Positions 8,982 through 16,101 of a stretch of 64,000 bases of DNA are shown here, one piece after another; positions within the stretch are counted from its first letter, which is position 1, and every line of letters starts with the position of its first letter. The stretch is from Thauera sp. JM12B12 (GTDB lineage: Bacteria > Pseudomonadota > Gammaproteobacteria > Burkholderiales > Rhodocyclaceae): contig NZ_CP154859.1 of assembly GCF_039614725.1 (NCBI RefSeq), positions 3,906,001 to 3,970,000 on the forward strand, given 5' to 3'. A model generated the notes under the pieces. That model was given only the letters and a program-made list of their open reading frames with translations, did not search any database and was not told the origin of the DNA. A program made the position numbers and the translations under genes.

Positions 8982-9518
8982 ATGACGGTAAGACTGATAC
9001 ATGGCGATGTACTTGACGCCACCACCGAGGGCTTGATCCTCACGATTGATGGCACACGAAAAGGCCTCGAAGGGAATCTTGCACGCGCTTATGCTCGACG
9101 CTGGCCAGACTCCTTTGAAGAACTTGGTTATGAGATCCCTTATCCTCTTCCGCTGGGCAGAGCGGTCGCGGTACGTATCGAGGACGACAGCCCATTTCGT
9201 GTGATTGTGCTTGCGTCCACCCTTCACCACCTTGATGTCCTCGACGAACGACAGAAAGTCGCGGTCACCACCAGTGCCTATTCAGAGGCCATTGCTCTTG
9301 CCCGGAGGTTCAGACTTCGCAGCATTGCCTCAGCGGTGCTGTCAGGCGGCTGGCGATTACCCGTCAAGGCGGCGCTTCATGCCATGCTGACCGTGGCAAG
9401 GCCTTTCTCAGAGCAAGAATCGGCACTGAGTGTGGAGATCCACTTCAAGGAAAAGAAGGATCTTAATGACGCTGTAGCACATGCGAATTCGATCGCTTTC
9501 CCGCTGCGACCGGAATGA
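8982..9518 (+). CDS. Macro-domain-like protein, CRISPR-adjacent
   Basis: This 178-aa protein begins MTVRLIHGDVLDATTEG and continues with GTRKGLEGNLARAYARRW, a layout like macro domains, which bind ADP-ribose and related nucleotides. A later VLSGGWRLP could be the second ligand loop. The match is by eye and moderate. The gene converges on the cas2 genes with a 33-nt gap, so it may belong to the CRISPR locus or be its neighbour. The ribosome site is weak. Confidence 0.5.
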   Translation: MTVRLIHGDVLDATTEGLILTIDGTRKGLEGNLARAYARRWPDSFEELGYEIPYPLPLGRAVAVRIEDDSPFRVIVLASTLHHLDVLDERQKVAVTTSAYSEAIALARRFRLRSIASAVLSGGWRLPVKAALHAMLTVARPFSEQESALSVEIHFKEKKDLNDAVAHANSIAFPLRPE

Positions 9519-9551
9519 GATCCCCGCACAAAAGATCCATTCAATTACGAA

Positions 9552-9830
9552 TCAAAACACCCATCCATCCCGATGCCGGAGTCTTCCCTTGGCATCCCAG
9601 GCGAGGGACAGCGCATGATCCTTCTCGCACAAGGGATATAAGCGAAGCTTGTCCTCGACGGGATCGAGCACACTGCGCAACGCCGCCGACAGAGCGTTCT
9701 CGCGACTGGAGTCCAGTTCGCACTCGAAGACACTTTTCTGGACGCGCTCTCCATATCCCTCGAGCAGCATCGCGACGCGCCGTCGGCGTCGGTGGTCGGA
9801 AATATCGTAGGCGACGATGATACGTCTCAC
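9552..9830 (-). CDS. CRISPR-associated endoribonuclease-fold Cas2 (copy 1)
   Basis: This 92-aa protein has the Cas2 ferredoxin-like pattern: IIVAYDISDHRRRRRVAMLL, then VQKSVFECELD and RLYPLC. Cas2 dimers bridge Cas1 dimers in the spacer-integration complex. It starts with GTG at 9830 and overlaps the stop of the upstream cas2 by GTGA. It is the last gene of the leftward adaptation operon. It differs clearly in sequence from its neighbour, so this is not a recent duplication. Confidence 0.92.
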   Translation of the reverse strand: MRRIIVAYDISDHRRRRRVAMLLEGYGERVQKSVFECELDSSRENALSAALRSVLDPVEDKLRLYPLCEKDHALSLAWDAKGRLRHRDGWVF

Positions 9831-10111
9831 ACCACCACCACCCGTTTGTCCTCGCTTCGTCGCCCCGGCCCGCGCCATTCGACTGCCGCAGCGCACCAGG
9901 CACACAGCGGATAGGCCCGCAGCGAATCCGTGCGCAGATCCAGCGCCTCGGCCAACCGCGCCAAGTGGAAGCGGGCTTCGGGGAGGGTCAGAAAGCACTC
10001 GAACACCGAGTATTGAACCCGGTCACCAAGAGCGTGCAGCGCGTGCTCGATCCGTCGTCGCCTGCGCGCATCGGCGACGTCGTAGCTCACCATCCAGAGC
10101 CGCCGCTCCAT
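9827..10111 (-). CDS. Cas2 (copy 2)
   Basis: This second Cas2, 94 aa, starts MERRLWMVSYDVADARRRRR and carries VQYSVFECFLT and RAYPLC. The catalytic-type Asp after the first strand is present. It begins 2 nt after the RT-Cas1 stop and overlaps copy 1, so RT-cas1, cas2 and cas2 form one coupled operon. The C-terminus ends RSEDKRVVVV and lacks the tail of copy 1. Two adjacent divergent Cas2 proteins could form a heterodimer. Confidence 0.92.
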   Translation of the reverse strand: MERRLWMVSYDVADARRRRRIEHALHALGDRVQYSVFECFLTLPEARFHLARLAEALDLRTDSLRAYPLCAWCAAAVEWRGPGRRSEDKRVVVV

Positions 10112-10113
10112 GG

Positions 10114-12384
10114 TCACTTCGCGAGATAGGGTCGGTAGGAGGCGCCTGCGCCCAGCGAGCTCGCGTAACGCGCCACTTGGGCACGCATTACACGGAACAG
10201 ACAGGCCTTGCCCATGCCTTCGGAACACGCCAGCGGCGCCGCCAGCTTGGCCTCGAGCCGGGCGATGAGCAACTGCCTCGCAGCCGGGAGCATCTTGCAG
10301 TTGGGTTGATTCGCGTCAGGCACCACAAAGTCATCGACGGGGCTCAAACTGTGTTTGCGTGCAATCGCCAGCACCACCGCATCGACGGCGAGCGGCCGAA
10401 ACTCCTCCATCAGATCGAGGACAAGCGCGGGGCGACCACTCGTAACCGCATGCAGGTGACCGAAGCCCGCATGCAGTCGGGCAACACGAACGATAGCCTC
10501 CAGCGTGTGCGACAGCACGGCATAGCCATAGGACAGCATGGCATTCATCGGATCATGCGGTGGCATGCGATTTCGTCCCTTGAATGCCCAGCTCTCCGGC
10601 AGCAATGCAGACAGGGCAGCGAAGTAAGCGCGCGCAGCACGCCCTTCGTGCCCGCGTAATTCATCCAGATCACCGACCCGATCGAGGCGGTGCAGCACCC
10701 GATCAAGCACCCCGATACCCTTCGCAACCCGCTCCGACCCATCGCGGCGCGAAAAGCTGCGCAGCACTGCGCGGCAATTGTGCAGCTTGCCCATGATGCA
10801 GGCCCGCGCCACATCGAGCCCGAACACCGCGTCGTCCTGACGTTTGACCTGCCTTGCGATCAGCGCCATGCTCGCCTCCGGCGCTCCGTCGAGCACTACC
10901 GGGTTGATCCCGTTCGCATCGGCGAAAGCCATCATCACCCCGTGATCGCGACAGTGTCGGATGATGGCCGTGCTCACCATCGCATTGCCATGCACCACAA
11001 CCTGGTCGAGCAAACGAAGCGGGATTCGACCGATGACATCCTGCCCACGGCTGACCACCAGTCGCTGATCTTGTCGGGCCAGGCGCACCCCCTGACTAGT
11101 GATGTACACACTTCGCGGCAGAGCCAGCCCGTCGCTCTCGTCATCAAGGCGAACTGCATCAGGATCGCCGAGTTCTGCGGCCTCGGTGAGCGGCACATCG
11201 GTTTGCTCGCCCACCTTCGCGGGCTCGACCAGCCCGGTCTCGGACACCTGACCTGGGCGTGGCTCACCGCTCAGCGCGGCGACTGGCAACGAATTCACCG
11301 GCAACACCCAGCTGGCGGCATCCGGGTCAACCGCAGTCACGCGCTCCCCCTCGAAGCGCACACCGAGGAAGCGAAAGCCCGCCTGAAAATGGGTGATGCG
11401 GGATTTCTCTTCGTTCAGCTTCAGATGCAACTGGTCCAGCACCCCACGTATGAGGACCAGCGCGGCCTCCGCTTCCGCCCGGCTTCGGCACAGCACCAGA
11501 AAATCATCTGCGTACCGCACCAAGGTGTGATCGGCTCGGGCAAGCGCGTTATCGAGCGTGTGCAGGTACAGATTCGACAACAAGGGCGAGATCGGCGAGC
11601 CCTGGGGCACGCCCGCGCGGCGGGGGTGCAGGATCTTGTCCTTCGACGCCGGCGCTGCGAGCCATTGTGCGAGCAGCGCCGTCAGGCTGTCATCGGGCAG
11701 GCGCCGTCGCAGCATCGACAGCAAGGTCGCGTGATGAACACTGTCGAAATAGCGTTCGATGTCCGCATCCACCACCCACCGCAATCCCTGATCACGACAG
11801 TCCACGATGCGCGCAGTCGCCTGCTGCACCGAGCGACCGCTGCGGTACGCAAAGCTCGCATCATCGAAATCCGGGTCCAGCAGGCGCGTCAGCAACTGCG
11901 CCACGGCAGTCTGCAACACCCTGTCGCTCACGGTCGGGATCGCCAGTGAACGCAGCCGTCCGTCGGGCTTCGGGATGTCGACGCTCAACAAGGGTTGCGG
12001 CCGGTACCGCCCGGCCGCAACCTCGCCCCGCAGTGCCGCCAGACGAGACAGCGCATCGTGGTGATATTGGTCCACCGAGACGCCATCCACTCCCGGGCAA
12101 CCTGCGTTCGCGTGCACCCTCGCCCACGCATCCGCCAGTGCGCCCTCGTCGCACGCCTGCGAGAGCAAGGTCTGTTTTTCCGCAGGATGTTTGGCAGGCG
12201 ACAAGATCGGCTCCCACAGGGTGGATGAGCCGAGTCTGCCTTGCTCGCGAAAGTATCGCCCCGGATGGCAAGCTTGCGCCGGCAGGCACCGACTTGCACG
12301 GTAGCGCGCGGTGCGCCGAAGGTCGTCATGAGGAAATCTGGCGTCTGGAAACGTGCAGCCCCGGCCCCTGGAGTGAGAAATCAT
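10114..12384 (-). CDS. Reverse transcriptase-Cas1 fusion
   Basis: The protein joins a group II intron-like reverse transcriptase to Cas1. RT motifs appear in order: FAYRSGRSVQQAT, VDADIERYFDSV, GVPQGSPISPLLSN and YADD (about residue 290). Cas1 follows from about residue 425 (SVYITSQGVRLARQD) and keeps the three metal ligands: Glu in GHEGRAARAYF, His in GHLHAVTSGRP and Asp in LDLMEEFRP. In known systems such fusions, with Cas2, acquire spacers from RNA. The frame is open upstream into the first repeat, so the start is uncertain; ATG 12384 is used because it is the first ATG outside the array. About 756 aa. It lies downstream of array 1 on the same strand. Confidence 0.95.
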   Translation of the reverse strand: MISHSRGRGCTFPDARFPHDDLRRTARYRASRCLPAQACHPGRYFREQGRLGSSTLWEPILSPAKHPAEKQTLLSQACDEGALADAWARVHANAGCPGVDGVSVDQYHHDALSRLAALRGEVAAGRYRPQPLLSVDIPKPDGRLRSLAIPTVSDRVLQTAVAQLLTRLLDPDFDDASFAYRSGRSVQQATARIVDCRDQGLRWVVDADIERYFDSVHHATLLSMLRRRLPDDSLTALLAQWLAAPASKDKILHPRRAGVPQGSPISPLLSNLYLHTLDNALARADHTLVRYADDFLVLCRSRAEAEAALVLIRGVLDQLHLKLNEEKSRITHFQAGFRFLGVRFEGERVTAVDPDAASWVLPVNSLPVAALSGEPRPGQVSETGLVEPAKVGEQTDVPLTEAAELGDPDAVRLDDESDGLALPRSVYITSQGVRLARQDQRLVVSRGQDVIGRIPLRLLDQVVVHGNAMVSTAIIRHCRDHGVMMAFADANGINPVVLDGAPEASMALIARQVKRQDDAVFGLDVARACIMGKLHNCRAVLRSFSRRDGSERVAKGIGVLDRVLHRLDRVGDLDELRGHEGRAARAYFAALSALLPESWAFKGRNRMPPHDPMNAMLSYGYAVLSHTLEAIVRVARLHAGFGHLHAVTSGRPALVLDLMEEFRPLAVDAVVLAIARKHSLSPVDDFVVPDANQPNCKMLPAARQLLIARLEAKLAAPLACSEGMGKACLFRVMRAQVARYASSLGAGASYRPYLAK

Positions 12385-12449
12385 CCCTCCCGACGCTGAC
12401 GGCGAGAGGGCAGTTGCCGCAGCGCCGGAGGCCAAGCCATGACCCGCGA

Positions 12450-13317
12450 GTCTCAATCCCCTTCTGCAGCTCGGGGCAGTCCGACGTTTCAAACCGGTAG
12501 GGTGACAGGGGTGCTCGTCGTCTCAATCCCCTTCTGAAGCTCGGGGCAGTCCGACGAATTACCGGAAGCGGTACATCTCGGAAGGTAGTCTCAATCCCCT
12601 TCTGAAGCTCGGGGCAGTCCGACCAGCAAGTTCATTCCCGTCAACATCAACGGCAAGGTCTCAATCCCCTTCTGAAGCTCGGGGCAGTCCGGCGTTGTTA
12701 GACTTATCCCCGGACTTGCCACATGGAGTCTCAATCCCCTTCTGAAGCTCGGGGCAGTCCGACAGCCGACAAGGTTCTCGAGTATTTCCCCGAACGGGTC
12801 TCAATCCCCTTCTGAAGCTCGGGGCAGTCCGACCACGCATACAGGGTGTACCGCACAATCGGAAACGTCTCAATCCCCTTCTGAAGCTCGGGGCAGTCCG
12901 ACCTTCACCACCCAAGGAGGAAACCATGGGTGAGCTGTCTCAATCCCCTTCTGAAGCTCGGGGCAGTCCGACGGTTGACGGCAGTGTTGATCTTGGCATC
13001 GATGGCGTCTCAATCCCCTTCTGAAGCTCGGGGCAGTCCGACGTCTTCATCGACACCCCCGCGACGCCCCATCTCGTCTCAATCCCCTTCTGAAGCTCGG
13101 GGCAGTCCGACGATAGTGACATGTGCATCGACGGCGGTGAAGCGTCTCAATCCCCTTCTGAAGCTCGGGGCAGTCCGACTGCCCTATGACGGGCGAGCAG
13201 TACATGGAGGGGGTCTCAATCCCCTTCTGAAGCTCGGGGCAGTCCGACAACGGGAACCCGCTCTTCCGTCACCCGCAAAATGTCTCAATCCCCTTCTGAA
13301 GCTCGGGGCAGTCCGAC
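12450..13317 (-). CRISPR. CRISPR array 1: 13 repeats, 12 spacers
   Basis: Thirteen 36-bp repeats start at 12450, 12520, 12588, 12658, 12728, 12798, 12867, 12937, 13007, 13076, 13144, 13213 and 13282, with spacers of 32-34 bp. In the sense proposed here (minus strand) the repeat begins GTCGGACTGCCCCGAGC and ends GGGGATTGAGAC. ATTGAGAC is a typical type III 5-prime crRNA handle. Orientation rests on that end, on the variant repeat at 12450 (one base changed, the usual ageing of the trailer end) and on the shared leader motif at the right. The repeat at 12658 also carries one change. The array reads toward RT-cas1. Confidence 0.97.
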
Positions 13318-13779
13318 TCTACCACGATAAACTTGCGTCCTGTCAATGACTTAGGAGGCAGTTTCCGAGCGATCCGGAAAAATATCCTTTACGCATTCAA
13401 CGCCAAGCTCATTTCTCCTCATTTCCTCTTTCCATTCAATTGGTTGACGATCTTCACGGAAAGTCCAAAACACGCCCCATCGCTCGAACCCGCAACGTTG
13501 CTCCACTGAGGTACAAGATGCTCGAAGAGAAGGCTCACTCCCGCAAGGCATGACGGGATGCATTCTTCGAACCCCGCCGACCGTGACGGTCGGCAGAACG
13601 GGACGCAGGATCGAATCCCTGCAAAGATTGACCGAAGTTTGCCCGGTGCTTCGAATCGGCAACAGGGCGCCAGAATAGCGGTTGTCACGGACTGACTCCG
13701 TCCGGCAAGCTTGCCATGAGCCACGCATCGCATCCGGTCCTCTATAAAGCCGGAATACGCCGAAAGAAACGCCGCCATC
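13318..13779. promoter_or_regulatory. Array 1 leader and divergent promoter region
   Basis: No gene is seen. The first 35 bp next to the last repeat (13318-13352) are clearly alike to those next to array 2, sharing TCTA at the repeat border and CTGTCAATG about 22 bp in, which marks the leader side. A perfect inverted repeat GCCGACCG-TGA-CGGTCGGC lies at 13576-13594. Array 1 is read leftward and the cmr operon rightward from this stretch. Confidence 0.65.
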
Positions 13780-14925
13780 ATGGATAACTGCCGTCCATCC
13801 TCCTACCCACGTCGCATTCTTCTTGCCGTTACCGGTCTGTCGCCACAGGTCGTGACCGAGACCCTGCATGCGCTCGCGGTCGGCAACGACGATCCTTTCG
13901 TGCCCACCGAGATTCACCTCATCACCACCGGCGAAGGTGCGGAGCGTGCCCGCCTCGCCCTGCTGTCGGACAAGCCCGGCTGGTTCCACCGCCTGCGCAA
14001 GGACTTCGACCTGCCGGAGATCACCTTCGATGCCGAGCACGTCCACGTGTTGCGCGACGTCGGTGGGCACAGCCTCGCCGATATCCGCAGCCCGGCGGAC
14101 AACCTCGCGTGTGCAGACTTCATCACGGAGAAGGTGCGCGAACTCAGCGCCGATCCCGACAGCGCCCTGCATGTATCCATCGCAGGCGGACGCAAGACCA
14201 TGGGTTTCTTCCTGGGCTACGCGCTGTCGCTCTTCGGCCGCCCGCAGGACCGCCTGTCGCACGTGCTGGTGTCCGAACCCTTCGAGAACAGCTGGGACTT
14301 CTTCTACCCCACGCCCTACGAGAACATCATCGAGACGAGCGCGAAGAAACTCGTGGACACCCGCGACGCCCGCCTGAGCCTGGCGGACATACCCTTCGTC
14401 GCCCTGCGTCACGGCCTGCCCACCGCACTGCTCGACGGCAGCGCACGTTTCGAACAAACAGTCAGCGCGGCACGGGCTGCACTCGGCCCCGCCTCGTTGG
14501 AGGTCGACCTTATTAGCCGTACGGTGCGGGCCGCTGGGCGTTCTTTCCAGCTTCCCCCTGCCGACTTGGCCCTGCTGACCGTCTTCGCGCGTCGCGCCAT
14601 GAAAGATCAACCCGCACTTCCCGCACCGCCCAAGGACGTTGCCGACCCCGAATGGAGTGAGCGCTACCTAAAGGAACTCCGGACTATTTGCGGCCCCCTC
14701 GGCGATCGCGATGCCACCGAACACTCGCTACACAGAGGCATGGACGGGCATTACTTCTCGATGCGGCTATCGAAGTTGCGCAGGCGGCTGAAACGCGAAC
14801 TGGATATTGCCGCTGGGCCATATCTCATTGATGATGGTGGAAGCAAGCCACACCGCTACAAGCTCGCATTGCAGGCAGACACCGTTCGGATAGTTGATTC
14901 ACGGCGCATGGCAAGCTTGCGTTGA
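13780..14925 (+). CDS. CARF-domain CRISPR protein, NE0113 family (ring-nuclease/Csm6-like annotation)
   Basis: This 381-aa protein starts with a CARF-type fold: RRILLAVTGLSPQVVTETLH, then VSIAGGRKTMGFFLGYALS around residue 130. The second segment is the ligand-loop pattern of the NE0113 group (PF09623). CARF domains bind cyclic oligoadenylates made by Cas10, and members of this group are annotated as ring nucleases that may degrade the messenger. The C-terminal third (SKLRRRLKREL) looks like a helical DNA-binding-type domain with no HEPN motif. It heads the rightward cmr operon. Confidence 0.8.
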   Translation: MDNCRPSSYPRRILLAVTGLSPQVVTETLHALAVGNDDPFVPTEIHLITTGEGAERARLALLSDKPGWFHRLRKDFDLPEITFDAEHVHVLRDVGGHSLADIRSPADNLACADFITEKVRELSADPDSALHVSIAGGRKTMGFFLGYALSLFGRPQDRLSHVLVSEPFENSWDFFYPTPYENIIETSAKKLVDTRDARLSLADIPFVALRHGLPTALLDGSARFEQTVSAARAALGPASLEVDLISRTVRAAGRSFQLPPADLALLTVFARRAMKDQPALPAPPKDVADPEWSERYLKELRTICGPLGDRDATEHSLHRGMDGHYFSMRLSKLRRRLKRELDIAAGPYLIDDGGSKPHRYKLALQADTVRIVDSRRMASLR

Positions 14926-15039
14926 GCCAAGGCCTCATTCAAGGCGCTCACACTCGATAAGGCAGGCATATATCGCGCCAAGTTCTCCATCGCGGCGTCG
15001 GACAAGAGGCGCTGCTAGGGCCAAGACCAGGAACGAAGA

Positions 15040-16089
15040 ATGATCAAACAGACCTACCTCCTGAAACTCGCCAGCCCTGCATTCCTGGGTGGCGCCGACC
15101 AACGCGGCGCTTGGCGCACGCCGCCGATCAAGGCCCTCCTCCGCGAGTGGTGGCGCATCGCGATGGCACACAGGCTGGGCTACGACCATCGCCAGATCAA
15201 GAATCACGAGACTCGACTTTTCGGCACAGCAGCGGACGAAGCCGGCGGCGAAAACCATCGCAGCCAGATCCGCCTTTCGCTCGCGCACTGGCACGAAGGC
15301 ACGATGCACTCGCATGAACCGCTGCCCATGATTTACCACCCCGAGGCAGAGCGCGCCAAGAATAAAGTGGAGCCGCTGAACTACTTGGGCTACGGGCCGA
15401 TTGATCGCGGCAAGCTGAAGTTTGGAGCTGCGCTCCAATCCAAAGAGAGCAACATCCTCCGTATTGCGTTGCCCAACAGCGAATCTGAATCTCCCAACCT
15501 GCAATGCGCCCTCACCCTCGCCCATTGGTTCGGCACTGTCGGCGGGCGCAGCCGCAACGGCTGGGGCTCGATAGTTTGGGCGCCCGAAGAGGGCACGCCC
15601 ACGCTTGCGCCCCTGAGCGCGTCGGCACTGGAGGCATCCGGCTGCACCCGCGCGCTCGAACAATCCTTGGAGGTCGACTGGCCGCACGCTATCGGCAGCG
15701 ATGGCGCTGGTGTCCTGGTGTGGCGTAGCAGGGAAACCTTCAGGGACTGGCACGAGGCGATGACCTTCCTCGCACGAACCAAGATCGCCTTTCGTACTCA
15801 CCTCGAGTTCAACGGCGGGCAACCCCACCCGGCAGCACAACCCCGCCACGCACTCGCCTACCCCGTCACCAACCACAAGGTATCGGCCTGGGAAGGCAGC
15901 GGCAAAGGTCGCCTCGCCAACACATTGCGCTTCAAGCTCCACATCGAAGCGGAGGGTCGCCTGCGCGCACTGATCTATCACACGCCTTGCAAGCCAACCC
16001 TCCCCCATGCTGACCTCGATCTGCTCAACACTTGGCAGCGCGTGCACCGCTTCCTCGACGCTCAGCCCACACTCGCGCGTCTCGCCTGA
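15040..16089 (+). CDS. Type III-B effector subunit Cmr1
   Basis: This 349-aa RAMP protein opens with the Cmr1 pattern: a beta strand, FLGGADQRGAWRTPPIKALL, and a basic/Trp segment REWWRIAMAH. A glycine-rich GTVGGRSRNGWGSI near residue 170 is the RAMP G-loop. Cmr1 (Cas7-like) caps the Cmr complex and contacts the 3-prime part of the crRNA-target duplex. It follows the NE0113 gene by 114 nt and precedes cas10 by 12 nt. Confidence 0.9.
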   Translation: MIKQTYLLKLASPAFLGGADQRGAWRTPPIKALLREWWRIAMAHRLGYDHRQIKNHETRLFGTAADEAGGENHRSQIRLSLAHWHEGTMHSHEPLPMIYHPEAERAKNKVEPLNYLGYGPIDRGKLKFGAALQSKESNILRIALPNSESESPNLQCALTLAHWFGTVGGRSRNGWGSIVWAPEEGTPTLAPLSASALEASGCTRALEQSLEVDWPHAIGSDGAGVLVWRSRETFRDWHEAMTFLARTKIAFRTHLEFNGGQPHPAAQPRHALAYPVTNHKVSAWEGSGKGRLANTLRFKLHIEAEGRLRALIYHTPCKPTLPHADLDLLNTWQRVHRFLDAQPTLARLA

Positions 16090-16101
16090 CCCGGAAACGC
16101 C

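Noticed and set aside
12661..13349. Open reading frames running through array 1 on both strands
   Set aside because: They are translations of the 36-bp repeat and spacers; the repeated peptide pattern has no ribosome site and is not a protein gene.
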